From Pseudofabraea citricarpa (taxonomy: Eukaryota > Ascomycota > Leotiomycetes > Helotiales > Dermateaceae): DNA of 64,000 nt. The notes beneath the pieces are model-generated. The model saw only the letters and a list, made by a program, of their open reading frames with translations. It was not told the DNA's origin and ran no database searches. The position numbers were made by a program, and so were the translations under genes. The stretch spans positions 248,001 through 312,000 of the forward strand of contig JAPWGK010000007.1 of NCBI GenBank assembly GCA_029641185.1. The letters are read 5' to 3'. This document shows, piece by piece, positions 35,573-48,236 of this stretch; position 1 is the stretch's first letter, and every line of letters starts with the position of its first letter.

Positions 35573-37403
35573 TTAATTCTTTTGTACAGGGACTGCAGGG
35601 ATTGCAGGAACAGTAGGAGCCGCTGGGGTACTCTGCTGCTGCTGCTGTTGTGCAAACACTGTCTGCTGGATCCTTATGTCCTCGAGAGCTCGTGGGCTCC
35701 TCTCCTCTCTCAATCTCAGTCGCCTATCTCTTCGACCAATGTCAAGAGGTGATTCGGGAGCTTCACTTACTCGCCAATTTCTACCTCTGCGACCTCCTTC
35801 GCCCCACATGCTGACACGCTGAACCTTCCGTAATTTGGTCAGTCCATAGCCACAGACCATGCCAGCGAAGATGAATGACCAGCCAGTGACTCCCCAGAAT
35901 CCAAAGCTGGATTCTTCCATGAAATTCTTCAGATTCATGCCGTACAGAGCGGCAATAAATGCTCCTGACCCGATACCTAACGTGCCGATGGAAAACTTTA
36001 GATCCAACAACATGAGCGAATTCCGATTCGCATCGAGAATGGCTTTGATACTATTCATTTGTTAGCGTCTTAACGCGGTAGGTCAAGCAAAGCAAACTTA
36101 CATCTCTTCCGTATTCCGGATGTTGGACACTAAATTCCCAGACTCTTGGACAATCTCGTCGCACAGCTTATGGTATGATTCTAGAAGCATTTCAACTTCC
36201 GTATGATCATCCTCTCCTCGCACCAGATCATGACTCTTTTCTGTCAAGTACATTGCAGCTAAGTCATCGTCGGCTTCCAAAAGCTCATCGATTGCATCTC
36301 TGACCAAAGTCGCCTTCTGCTCAAACGTGCCCAATTTCTTTGAGTAGATGAGCAGGTTTCGCAATTTATCTCTGTCGATGTCTTCTTCGAGCTCTCTCAA
36401 TACTCGCACAACTGGCTCTCTCACACCTTCAAATTCCCCTTCTAATGCCGTCGTTACCGATATAAGGACGGATTCCAGTGCTCGAAATTCATATGGTAGC
36501 CCGCCGGCCGAGGGAGAATTTTGCTTCTGGCGAAGCTTGCCTTCGAGATCATACATGAAGACCGACTGGGTGTATGAATCTGTTGTACCATAGGCATCAA
36601 AAACAAGAACGCGATTCGCTTTTATGAGAACTCGTAGGTGGAGTAGGTTTATAAGGATCGCGGAAGGGCGTACAAGGATATGAGGGAGTACACTCGAGTC
36701 GATTTTGCGGAGATCGCGTGGGAGTAGACCATACTAAAAGCATGTCAGTCATGGAAATACAGACATCGTTAGTAACTCGAACCTTAGCAATAAGCTCGCT
36801 CTTCTTGAATTCCCCATTCACGAGTACCACGTTCCCATTCTCGTCAAATTCTGTGCAACGCAGCTTGGGCTCGTTCGCAGCTTTTGCAGACATAGTCCGA
36901 CCAAGACTGAACATGGAGGTCTCTCCACCATCTTCACGTCCCTGTGGATGCTTTGGGAGATCATTCGGCTGCAGAGGTTTCGCGATTTTCTTGGACGTCC
37001 TTCCCCATATCCTCTCGTGCCATCTTAGCTTATGCGACTTGGTAGAGTTACACCTGAAGGGTGCTGTGGACCTCTGGTATCCCAAAGCTCGCGTGCGCAA
37101 AGGTGTACAACACAACTGAGATGGTGGATTTGAGCCAGTTGTCTGTGGCCATAAATAGTCAAGATTTATAAGGCTAGCTTCCAAAACATTATGTTGAGGA
37201 GCGGACGTCGTCGCGCATCGTATAGAGGCTTTGGACGGTGCTCTGATCACGCCAGGTCGCAGCTGTGGTCCTCGAGGAGCAGCATGGTCGAAGGTGAAAG
37301 CGGACCGGGGATTTGAGGTAAAGAAGCAGAGGCCTTCGGATTGCGACTTGAGAAACTTGAGAAGTGTGGAAGAGGGCACAGGAGACTGCAGAGCGGACCG
37401 CAT
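35573..37403 (-). CDS. MRS2: mitochondrial inner-membrane magnesium channel, Mrs2/Lpe10 type
   Basis: CorA-superfamily Mg2+ channel of the mitochondrial inner membrane. Three exons (complement): 37403-36783, 36733-36102 and 36050-35573, giving 576 aa. The ATG at 37403 (MRSALQS) is used because the upstream extension starts with TTG. The first 150 residues are Arg/Ser-rich with few acids, as expected for a presequence. The matrix domain includes KLRCTEFDENGNVVLVNGEF, KKSELIAK|YGLLPRDLRK and LPYEFRALESVLISVTTALE. Then come helix IIKAILDANRNSLMLLDLK, TM1 ending in the selectivity motif YGMN (GMN at about 35935), and TM2 (VTGWSFIFAGMVCGYGL). A basic tail follows. Intact by inspection. Mrs2 and Lpe10 cannot be separated here. 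Confidence 0.92.
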
Positions 37404-38894
37404 ATCAGATGTCTCTTCTGCACCTTTAGGCAACTCTGCGCTGCATGCAGGTTATGCTATCGCTGTCGGAGTAATAAGGTCGTCGTCGATGCGATATTTT
37501 GAGTGCCCGGAACCATGTCATCGGGTACATCACGTGACACAGAGAACAATTCCATGTTTGTTCAAGACGACCCCGAATCTTGTCGGGCAGAATCTGCATG
37601 GAAGTTCACCTTTGGGGATACATTCAAAGATCATATCATTCTTCGTCGAGACAATTTCTTGCAGCCTCGTGATTGTCTTAGTAGGTGGTGGCACACCCCG
37701 CAACCTGCCATTTAAGTTCAGAAAACTTTCACTCCCACTCTTCCTTTCGGACCTTTGGAGGGAAGGCAATACGATACTCCCTCACTGGCACCCATCACCA
37801 TATATGCTCCGATTAGATGTTCTGATCATGAAAGCGGGCCGAATCTCTCACTGCACATGGAAGGTCTGAGATGATGCATGATGGAGCGGAGGGTCGTAGC
37901 CCTTTTCAAGTAGACCACAAGGTTGGCTTACGGAGCGACGACCCGTTAAACACCGTCAACGATAATAGCAGACCGACCTCTTGAGATTGAAGGCTTCCTC
38001 TGCACCTATAGCATCATGTCTTGTCGGTATATGCGTGGCGTAGTACTGCTTCGTGTTACATGTCAGCTCCATCCATCCATCCATCCTGTAAGGCCATTCC
38101 GAATTTCAACATATCTCCTCCTCCGTTCTTTCGTCTTACCTAATGTCGAATATAATCCTGCTGTGCTGCATAGATTGCGGGGTTTCGTACAGAGCTACTC
38201 GATACGAATAGCCAGTGTTCACACTGAGTACCTAGGTAGGTAGGTATAGAGAGGTAGAGGTATTGAAAAGGCTGAGCTAAGAGAAGGCAATGCCTCCCGG
38301 TTTCTGCATACTTTCCAAAAGTAACTACTGTACTTCGCAAGTTATTTAAAAGGTGGGTTTCCGGACTACGTGCAGTACACACGTGGATAAAGAAGTCAAT
38401 TCTCCTGATGGCTGCACAACATGCTTGCCGAGGAATGCACACAGCTCGCTTCCGACGAATGCTCCTTGGTCAACAGCAACCAGCACTGGGGAGTTGCGAG
38501 TCCAATCAAATCCTTCTCATAATTGCACATCAACCAGGATGCAGTGGAATCTCTTGTGGGGGCTCCCAAGCTCGCTATGCTTTAGAGTTTTCCTGATTTT
38601 GTTAGCTACCCCTCCGGGTGCACAACCAACAAGGGCGTAAGCGCAATTCCAATATCCTCTTCGCGCTCCTCTCAGGCTCTCAGCCTCTCAGCAGTCTCCA
38701 ACCCTAGAAACAACATCAGAAGAAAAGAGAATACGGAGTGGAATTACCCTCGTGCCGCTGCACCCGCTCGTACGACAATCTTGGTATAAGATCTTGTCCT
38801 TCGGCTGCTGTCTTGTCGCTTGCTTGGTACTCCATTCTCTCTCTTCATTCTCTCCCCTTGAACGACAAGCTTTCGACAGTTCCACTTCGTCAAC
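37404..38894. other. divergent intergenic region, MRS2 / ZIP transporter
   Basis: 1.49 kb. It contains CCAT repeats (38070-38090) and a GTAGGTAGGTA step (38232-38245). No supported ORF was found. Confidence 0.5.
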
Positions 38895-40134
38895 ATGTCT
38901 GCAGATTTTGACCCTACTAATGTCGACTTGGACACTGCCGATCCCGCGGCTATCATCTGCTACTTGAATGCTGGCGGTAACGACTACAATGGAAAGCTTG
39001 GCGCACGAGTCTCAGCCTTATTCGTCATTCTGATCGTCTCCTCTGCTGCAACATTCTTTCCAGTCATTGCAGCGCGTGTCAAATGGGTCAGGATCAACAT
39101 CTACGTCTACCTCTTTGCTCGCTACTTCGGTGCGGGAGTGATCATAGCTACCGCCTTTATCCAGTAGGCCACTCCAATAGACGAGCTAACATTTGACCCA
39201 TCTCTAACATAACAACAGTCTTCTTGATCCAGCATATGGAGCAATCGGTGGCTCGACATGTGTAGGCATGACTGGGCACTGGGCTGATTACGCATGGGTT
39301 CCAGCCATTGTCTTGACATCGGTGATGGTGGTTTTCCTTCTTGACTTTGGTGCAGAACGTTACGTGCTCCACAAGTATGGCTTTGGTCATGACCAAGACC
39401 ATGCTCATTCACACCCCAACATTGAATCGATTATTACCGATGCACCCGGAAAAAGCGAGGCCGCCCAACCACTATCACACAATCAACTACACTCAGGCGA
39501 TCAAGACTCTATTCTCCATGCCCAAATCGCTGCCAACCAGAAGGCTAAGGACACTGAAGTCATAAAGGATAGCTCGACAGGAAAGACATATGATGAGAAG
39601 GATCCCGAGAAATTTGGTGAGGGCGAGGTAATGCTTGAGCGCTCTTTCCGCCAACAAATCGCAGCCTTCCTGATTCTTGAATTTGGTGTCATCTTCCACT
39701 CGGTTATTATTGGCTTGAACCTCGGAACAACTGGAGAGGAGTTCAATACTCTATACCCAGTCCTAGTCTTCCATCAATCATTTGAAGGTCTCGGTATCGG
39801 AGCACGTATGTCCGCCATTCCGTTCCCGAAGCGTCTCAGCTGGCTCCCATGGGCTCTCTGCTCGGCATATGGACTCACCACCCCCATTGCCATTGCTATC
39901 GGTCTTGGATTGAGGACTACCTACAATGCGGGCTCTTTCACCGCCCAGGTAATTTCTGGTGTTCTCGACTCCATCTCTGCCGGTATTCTCATCTATACTG
40001 GTTTGGTCGAGCTGCTCGCTAGAGATTTCTTGTACAACCCTGATCTCACCAGGGATTCGAGACGTTTGACCTTCATGGTCACTTGCGTTTTCATCGGTGC
40101 TGCTGTTATGGCTCTTTTGGGCAAATGGGCTTAG
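38895..40134 (+). CDS. ZIP-family zinc transporter
   Basis: Zinc importer of the ZIP family (fungal Zrt1/Zrt2-like) in the plasma membrane. Two exons, 38895-39163 and 39219-40134, give 394 aa. The N-terminus is outside, then TM1 (RVSALFVILIVSSAATFFPV), TM2 and TM3 (FARYFGAGVIIATAFIH|LLDPAYGA, WVPAIVLTSVMVVFLLDF). The cytosolic loop is His-rich (HDQDHAHSHP), as expected for metal sensing. TM4 carries LEFGVIFHSVIIGLNLG and TM5 carries the metal-binding LVFHQSFEGLGIGARM. The end matches the family (ISAGILIYTGLVELLARDFL, CVFIGAAVMALLGKWA). Regulation by zinc through a Zap1-like factor is plausible, but no site was verified. Confidence 0.93.
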
Positions 40135-43100
40135 ATGGGTCTTGTTTAAAGAAGGAATTACGCTTGTATGGATCTTTGTTTGTCTCTCGGTTTGTACTCG
40201 CGATTATACCAAAGATGGGATTTATATATGGGATGGGTAAAATGGTATTGCATGGTATTAGCATGGGAGGAATTAATGTTTTGCGCTTTTGGTACATTAT
40301 GAGAAAGGAATCACCTCATCTTGATCCCTGTCGGATCTTCAATTTTCTTCTCCGGGAGCTTCTGCCCCACGCCCTTTTAGAATAGCTACACGTCTTCGAC
40401 ACTTAATTGACTTAAGTTGTCAGTATTCATCTGCCTTTTTGGTGTCATATCACGTGTACCTATACCAACTCTTCTGCTATTCTTTCTATCAACCACTTTC
40501 ACCGCTACATAATTAGCCGACTTAACCCTCCCGAAAAAAATAAAGTAGGAGTGAACAACGAATCCAAAACTCTAAATCCAGAAACGCGACCTATGAGAAT
40601 GGAATGTCGCTTGTGCATCTGAGATGTCCTATTATTCGTGGCGCTCGTATATTATGATTATGTCTTTGAGAGAGAGCATCGTGACCTGATGGTCTGCGTG
40701 GTTGGGCTGCTTCGATAGGATTTTGGGCTCTCGTCGTGTTTGAGAGGTTCTAGAATTGTTTTGGATCTTCAGACAGTCATGTGGTATTTGGGAAGAAGAG
40801 GAGGAGGGTTTGCATTCTTTTGGGTTGGGCTGGTTTTCCGAGACGGTGTCATGTGGTGGTGGGCGTTTTTGTGTGTGTTTATATGAGGGGTCATCGTTGT
40901 TATTTGAGATGGTGAGGGCATAGACTTGGATACTTCCATTGCAGTTTGTAGAAAGTGCTGAATTTCTTTTCGTTGGTAGTGTTTCTTAACTGTGGAGCAT
41001 CGTGATAATGCAGACTGAACAATACCTTAGGGGAGGCCTTTATGCCTTGAGGTGGCGGCGATCTAATCGCAATACTATAAAGCGATTGGGGATTCTTTCT
41101 ACCGGTGCAAGTGGCTGCCGATCGTTCCTCTCTATTCTTGTTTACTTGGCAGTGAGGATTGGGAGCGGTTGGTAGGAGTTGTTCACCTCAGCCTCTGAGA
41201 TATAGAATAGAGATTTGAGTATCTGTAAACCTACCCTCGACATCTTCTACAAAGATTAAGAAGCAGACTTAAATCTACTGATCCTCGGTTAGATCGTCAC
41301 TCGAAGTTAGTCTTGGTGTTGAATTAAGCGAGCTCGAAGAGAATCGGAGGACAGTCGACATGTAGGCTAATTACATCATAACTCACTATGAGCTTGTCAC
41401 TAGCTAAGCTGCTGAAGGACGCTAGAACGAAGATAATAAGCATAGCCAAAAGGAAAGGAGTTTGTGCTAGAAAAACAAGTCACATACTATCACCTTTGCA
41501 GGTATATTTTGCCGAGGTTCGCAGTCAATCAAGAGCTCTTGGTGTCTCGCCTTAACCTCAGATGAGTGATTGCTAGGAGAGACAGATGACAGTATCGAGC
41601 CACCCTAGATACATCTGTTCAATATAATAATGATACTCATATGAGACGTCTTATCGAGCGTATGCAACATTTGTTAGAAATCCAACTTTCTTGTTTGGTT
41701 ATATGGGCCTTCTTCTGCTCGAGTTACACTAGCCTATCTTTCCTTGCTCGCTTGACGAGGTTCAGCAAGAGGTCGTCACTTATTTTTGAAAGCATGTTTC
41801 TAACTCTGCGTTCCTGAAACGTGATAATTTATAGTCTGGGCTAGGTCTTTCTTTGATTTATAGACATGGAAATGAATTTTAAGCGTTTGGCACTCTGATT
41901 AATGCAGGCGTTATATTAAGATGAACTTTTGAATTCTGCGAAGCCGTGTCTACAGAGACTATTTTTAGGCCGCGAGAGGAAAAGTTGGGCTGATATATTA
42001 CTGATAGAAATGAAGAGCGGTGTACCAAGAAATAAGTATCTAGTCTCTTTAAAGAATAGCTTAGTTAGTATTGATTTCGTTGTCGAGTAATGCCCCGATC
42101 TCAATATCTTAGATATAACCCCATAACGGCATTCGCTTGACTGACGTATGAGCATAATTCCTAGTATTTGTAGTCAGTGGACTACCAAGCTCCTCAGGAA
42201 ATAATTCTCTCTTCCAAATAATTTTTCCTAAGTAGAGTGGATATCTATGGCGGCTGTTTCGAAAGACTTAGCCAAGCATTTACTTGTCGTTATTCCGTTT
42301 CTTGGAATCACCAGAAAGTCAAGAGCTAAGTATATCTATTAAAGACCTAGCCCCCCTGAGGGTATACATCTACATGTACAAATTTTTTTTTTTAAATACC
42401 TCTCTTACTCTATATCTATAGTAAAAGTTATGCCTTTTCATTCCTTAGAAATACTACGACTTCAAGTTTTATTCCGGGCCTCGCGATGCCCCTTTTAACG
42501 GCGGTTGCCAAGAGGGCTGAATGGCTGATCATGAAGACGCTAGCAAATGGGCTGGGTCTGCTTCATAGCGACTCATCAACACCTTGGTCTTGAAAAGTGC
42601 GATGGACCCCAGGGCGGTCGCATCACTGGTCACGTAGCTAAAAGGGGGCTTAGATTTGAATTCGCCATTTTCATCGGATCATCTTCCCCGCAACCAGTAA
42701 ATCCTCTGCTTCGTCACAGGTCACGGCTGCTGTCTGACCCTTGCCTGGTGAATATTCGCGATATTCTGGCTGTCAGATTCCTAGTCATTATTAAATGCCA
42801 CCGATTACTTCACATCCAAAGAAGTCACTGGATCTCTGAAGGCGCATACGTCTCGATCTTACATTCTGCGGACTCGGAAACAATCCGCTCTCTGCCCGCC
42901 CCTTGTTGCCCGCCTGTTGGTGGTGCTCTAAACGTCGACGAAATGAGCAGCTACTTTGATTCTGGCTTATTCTTGTCTTAAATGAGGCTGGAGATTTGGC
43001 TTTTGTATTGCCTCCTATCCACTTCCGTTTTGCAGGCTCGTGGAGACTACAGCGGTAGGATTCATAGATTCAATTACACATGATACTTCTTGATGCCAGT

Positions 43101-43649
43101 GCTTCTTAGTGTGGGGCTCTTTTGCTTTATCCCCTTTTCATCTTTTATCTCTCATATCTCGAAGACTCTCCCTAAATCCTATCGATTACCTGTGGATAAG
43201 AAATGGCTTATACGCGAATAAATCGACTGATGTATTGAATAAGAATGAGGATATTTATCGCATTTGTGAGAACTGGGGTGCCGCTGTAGCTTTGCAGAGT
43301 AAGGTACAGTAGCCTTTTTGTCTTTTTTCTGTTCTCTTTCAAGTATCTAGTTTTCCGGAAGGTTGCAGGGGCGGGAAGCGGGAAACGGGAAACGCATGGT
43401 ACATACAGTACGGTAACACCTTCTTGGGTTGTTGTTTGGGTCCTTTTTTTGCAGGCTAGTACTGCACTCCAATCGCCACACCCATGCACAAAAGCTGGGA
43501 GTCCAATCCGGAGGAATTTCCTGGGTCTGCGCTGGCTGGTTGCGTGGGGTTGCATCTTCGCCGCCCTATTTACACGCTACTAATTGCATTCTAGACCATG
43601 CGAGGCTGATCGCGAATATACAGTAACACCGGGACCCCTAGCGGTGGCT

Positions 43650-44040
43650 CGGTTGAGCTTGGCGTACGCTCCCTAATAGTCTTTTGAGTGATATTATAAG
43701 TAACCTCGGTTTATAATTAGCTATAGTTTATAGTATTTCTAGTATATAAGTAAATTATAAATAAATATAAGTTATATAATATCTAAGTAATAAGAAATAC
43801 TAATATTATAAAAATAACCTTAGAAGATTAATTTTTTTATTTAATAAAAAGAAAAAGAATCTTATATATAACTTTTTACTAACACGTGATAAGTAACTAA
43901 AGTTAAGATTAATAAAACTTAAGTTATTTATTAATAAAGATTATATAACTAGGTACGTATTAGTATAACTTCTCTTAATAGAATTCTAGAATTCTATTAT
44001 TTTACTTTTCTTGTATATATCTATTCTATATATTAATATA
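43650..44040. repeat. AT-rich island, possible mutated repeat relic
   Basis: About 390 bp almost entirely of A and T with many TA steps (TATATAATATCTAAGTAATA), bounded by normal-composition DNA on both sides. This is the look of RIP-mutated transposon DNA or of a small AT-rich relic. No terminal repeats were found by eye. Confidence 0.5.
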
Positions 44041-44254
44041 GCTATCCAAGCGAGTGTCGCGAAGACGCTAGGGAATCCCGACGTTACTATGGACTCGCTA
44101 AGAGCGCTTACCGGCGCCTCTTTCTTACTAAGTTTGCGGCACCACCTTGTCCTGCAACCCACGTAGGAATCCGACACCAGAAAATCCTCACAGCGCCTGT
44201 AGTTTGGACATGCGACATGCCAAAGAGCGCCCCCCTCAAAATGTTAACAATATG

Positions 44255-44262
44255 TATATAAA
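44255..44262 (+). promoter_or_regulatory. TATA-like box
   Basis: TATATAAA lies about 50 bp before the ATG at 44309 in a short GC-normal promoter. Confidence 0.4.
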
Positions 44263-44308
44263 CAGGCCTTCAGGACTGTGAGTGTATTTCTTTGACCATG
44301 CCCTGATC

Positions 44309-45065
44309 ATGAATCAAACACAGCCTTGTCTCCACCACGGTTATGTCTCAAGCGCCTCGAGCCCTGTGAAGAAAAATACCTGTCGGAAATGTGTCAAATA
44401 TCCGACTACCAAGAAGTCAGACATGTTAAATGAATCCAAGCGCTTTTTTTGTGACATTGAGAACTGCACCTCCAGCTGCCGCCGTCAATCTGATCTCGTG
44501 CGCCACCAGAGGTCCGTCCATGGCCCGAAGAAACAATGCGAACACGCGGGGTGCACGTATGGGACTGGGAGGATCGATAAGATGAGAGATCATGTCAAAA
44601 ATATGCACGTCAAACCGGGTAAGACTCTCTTGTTTATAGTTAGTCTTAGATAATTGAGTTAAAGAAGCAGCGGTGGCGGATAGACGAGATGCCGCGACAG
44701 ATCCCGGAAACGTTCCCGAAGCGACAGACCCTCTTTTCCAAATGCAAACTCCCCTTCCGAATGATTTGCATGCCCCGGATCCCAGTGTCGATAAGGCCCT
44801 GCCCGAGCTCGATTTTGATATATGGTCAGCGCCATTGCTACCATCCTATGCGCCATACCAAGACATTGGACCGAGGGCATACCAGTGGCAGCAGAACAAC
44901 ATTGCCCCAGAAGATGTATCGGGGTTGAGTAATAATGTGGCTCAAGTAGGGGATTTCATGACGATGGAACTTGATCCTGGTTACGAGTACCCCCATGGTG
45001 ACGACTTTGGATATCTATTTGAGGATGTGGTCGGGGAGAGTGACGACTTTGGTATGACTTTGTGA
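44309..45065 (+). CDS. small C2H2 zinc-finger protein, paralogue A
   Basis: Two exons, 44309-44618 and 44665-45065, give 236 aa. The start is the ATG of MNQTQPCLHHGY, since the longer frame begins with GTG. Two adjacent C2H2 fingers lie near residues 50-103: RFFCDIENCTSSCRRQSDL then VRHQRSVHGPKKQCEHAGC and KMRDHVKNMH. The linker HGPKK and the second finger GTGRIDKMRDH mark a fungal family. The intron interrupts just after the fingers (KPG|, phase 1). The C-terminal half is acidic and aromatic (DFMTMELDPGYEYPHGDDFG, LFEDVVGESDDFGMTL), resembling an activation domain. Probably a small transcription regulator. A paralogue with the same intron position lies at 59951-60669. Confidence 0.72.
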
Positions 45066-45695
45066 TTTGCCTCAGGATTTACCGAAGGGCTCGGTAGCAT
45101 GTGGAAGAGGTATTTCAGAAGCAAGTTAAGATTTCATGACGTGATGACACTGATGAGCAAATGTTTTTTCAAGATCGAAAAGTTGATAATTTCTTATATA
45201 GTATGAATTTACGTTCCAATTCTCGCATACATTTACACCAGTGACATGATTTGATGAAATTAAATAGTGACTTTGATATCACTATAAAGCAAAATGCTAA
45301 TATCGCAGTTTGGGTTTAGAGGAGGAAGAGAATAATAGGTGGTGGTTGTCGCTTATTTTTGGGTGACTCTTGACCTTTTAGGACCCGTTCGGTTGGCGCT
45401 TTTAGGTGCATATGATATATATAACGTGTTAACATATACGGATCACAATCATCTATCAGACAGGTGGCTGCTTAAGATTTTATGTATTCAATGGACTGAT
45501 TTTTGTTCGCCTTCCCTTCCATAAACCATTTGCGTGGACCGATTTGTAACCATTTCTAGAATTATAACGCCTGCCAGAGAAAGGTTTGAATAGCTAATTA
45601 ACCTAAGAATCTCATCCGCACTCGCAAAATCATATGTAAACTTCAAGGTAGGTAGGTATATTTACGCCATGTGAGAATGTGTGCAGAAGAATCGC
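45066..45695. other. convergent intergenic region
   Basis: 630 bp, AT-rich, between two converging regulator genes. A GTAGGTAGGTA step is near 45648. No gene was seen. Confidence 0.5.
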
Positions 45696-48236
45696 TTAAG
45701 TATCTGCTATCAGTGGCTCGCCATCGTCTTCAAAAAGATGTGTAAGATAATTCGCAGAACTCTGGTACTCGGCATCGTTCCATGATAAGGCTAGTCGCGC
45801 AGCGCGGAAGGCCTCCGCTTCTGGCGTCTCTCCTGTTGATTTCTGAACTTTAGTGGCATCAGGAGACGTCTCCATCATTGGATCGTAATCTCCTGAACTG
45901 GCGATGAATAACCGTACAGCCACATGGAGGTATTCTCTCAAACCTTGCGGTTGGTGAGAAGGGAAATTCTGAACTCGGCCTTCCACAAGACCCAATAGCG
46001 TACTCCGGACAATCGCTTGAATGCACAAGCTATAAAAAGCAGAAAGCCACCAGTCCTTGTGGCGCATATTTTCTTTCTTGAACAACACCTGCGATAAATC
46101 AACTACATAAGAGTCCAAGAGAGCGTTCAGGCTAGAGATGGGTGTAAATGCACAGTCGTTCGTATCGCAACTCGCATGGATAGATACATTCATCTTCCCT
46201 GATAGCTTGAGATTTAAGGCTTCTAAGCTAGCTCGGAGACAATCGAGTGATTTTGTTATTAGCTGGTTCTAAAGAGATGCTGAGTTAGTGTGAGGGCACA
46301 AAAAGGGCGGTGGTCACCACTTACGTTTTTATATTTGGCTTGATATATCGCTGCAGATCGCAATAGAACACAAAGCTTGGCAACCTCCATCTGAAAACCT
46401 TCATCTTGAAAGTACTCTAAATGAGGACAGTTTATTAGTTCCCAGACAATGGCAACAATGCAATCGTCTAACGGAATCAAACTCGGCTCTGATAATGGCG
46501 GCTCGAACTCATCTTGTACTATAGGAGCACCCAAAGGAACTGTACTGTCTCTCAAATGGCTTGGTACCGGAGGAACTGCAAAGCCCATTTCGTCAGTAAT
46601 CTGGCTTTCCGGCGAGCATTCACTGATTCCACCGAGGAAGAGATTTGACAGCGAGAAAGACTCTCGTGCAATTCCTATGCCGTTGAGGATAGGCTCACGA
46701 GCCTTTAGTTTTTGAAGAAATTCTCCTAGTGCTGTGCCACGAATTGTTACCAACGGCTCTAGAATGAATGTCTCCTTTTCGCGTCGTTTGATAGCACGGT
46801 GCCAACGAATGTTGGCAATCACAGCATCTTGCACATGCTGTGTCGATTCAGTGGACTCTGGCTCGTTCTCAAATCCAAACTCGCCATTTTTGGTTGCTAC
46901 CTTCGGGCAGAGATTTAATGGTGCAGTGTGCATTTGTATATCCCCACGTTTGCAACCTATGATACCCCACAGAACTGTTCGTCTCTTGGGGCACATGGCG
47001 CATGGCGTTGCTGGGTCACACTATTCGTATATCAGTATCTGTGTTAGAAGAAACTAACCCGGTTAAAAACCGCGAGAGCTCAGTGAAAGAAAGAAATTTG
47101 CTTATCAATTAGATCCAAGAAAGCCATAATATACTGGGTACTCCACGTAGGGGCACCCTCAAATTCTCGCTTAGTTTGGAACCGAAATCAGGTTTTACCA
47201 TCTACAACGAAAGGAAATCGCACGACTAAGACGATATGAAGGTACTCAACTTACATGTTTTCTGAGAACCTTACATCTCCAACAAGCCCCTACGGCCTTT
47301 ACTGCATTTACTGAGGCACGAGCTACGTTGCTCAACGGACCACGACGCCTTGAAGTAGTAGAACCAGCTGATATGCTACTTCTACTTGATACGCTCTGGG
47401 GTCTGGATTCGCGCGACATACGTCGTGAGAACGTGAAAGGCGACATCCTACCATTCTGGGTAGGTATCCTTGAGTCAGGAGAACTGCCATAACTGCCATA
47501 ACTGCCGCCCAAAGAAGTCGTTAATGTGTCATATTTCGGCTTCTGCAAGGGAATCGGCCGTGGGCACGACCGCGGAAAGAATGGTGGTGTATCATGGTTG
47601 ATATTTTGACTTAAACCAAAATTGTTGGCTGAGAAACTTTCAAACGAGAAGTCTTCATGATTGAGGTTGTCTGATGGGATATGAAGAGGATTGTTGTTTG
47701 GCTCTGAACTGGAAACCATAGATCCATTATTACGGATGTTGAAACCGCTTTCTAACTGCTCAGCCCTTTCATCACATGCAGATAGAGTGGGTACCGGCTG
47801 TGGAGAAGGCGATCGGGGAATATTGAAGAAATTATTGAATAATTGATCATCAGAAAGGCTAGCAAAGTCTGGCAGGATATCGTCAAATATTTCAGCATCT
47901 GGAAGAGCACCGAAATCCGGAAATTCCTCCTGAGGGCCCTCGGAACATACTAAAGGGTCTTGGGCAGGAATTTCTGGGAGTATTCGTGTGATTCTTGCGA
48001 CACCTATAGCGAGAGAATATTCGTACTCCAAGTTGAGTTTCGACGACATTGACTGCAAGGCTCTCTTACTACGTTGATCGGGATTGTCGAACAAAAGCTC
48101 AGACTGTGAATTATCATTCCCAAAAATGAGCAACTTGGTGTAAAGAGAGAGAACCTTGGGGTCGTTCATATCTAAGAAATAAGCCGGCTGACAAATGGAA
48201 CTCATGGATTTGCTTACCAACACTGTAGGGATCCAT
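45696..48236 (-). CDS. Zn(II)2Cys6 transcription factor with split zinc cluster
   Basis: Four exons (complement): 48236-48218, 48171-47255, 47020-46325 and 46268-45696, giving 734 aa. The first exon is only 19 nt (MDPYSV) and its extension to a TTG is not used. Residues 1-300 are acidic and Ser/Pro-rich (PDFGALPDAEIFDDILPDFA). The zinc cluster near residue 300 is VGACWRCKVLRKH|CDPATPCAMCPKRR with a later GCKRG. The CWRCKxxRKxC start and GCKRG end match a known fungal group in which the DNA-binding domain is C-terminal to a long disordered lead. A 234-bp intron splits the cluster right before its third cysteine. The rest is a helical middle-homology-like region. The function is unknown. Confidence 0.78.

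Larger units (their letters stand above)
40135..44308. other. gene-poor region with AT-rich island
   Basis: 4.2 kb, the longest gene-free stretch. The left third is ZIP 3' flank. 41.2-42.5 kb is moderately AT-rich with only short ORFs. 43.65-44.04 kb is very AT-rich (listed separately). No intact transposon gene was found. Confidence 0.55.

Noticed and set aside
43109..43312. Segment reading LNPIDYLW, reminiscent of Tc1/mariner transposases
   Set aside because: Only this one word fits. The flanking residues do not follow the family pattern, unlike the clear relic at 22056-22277.
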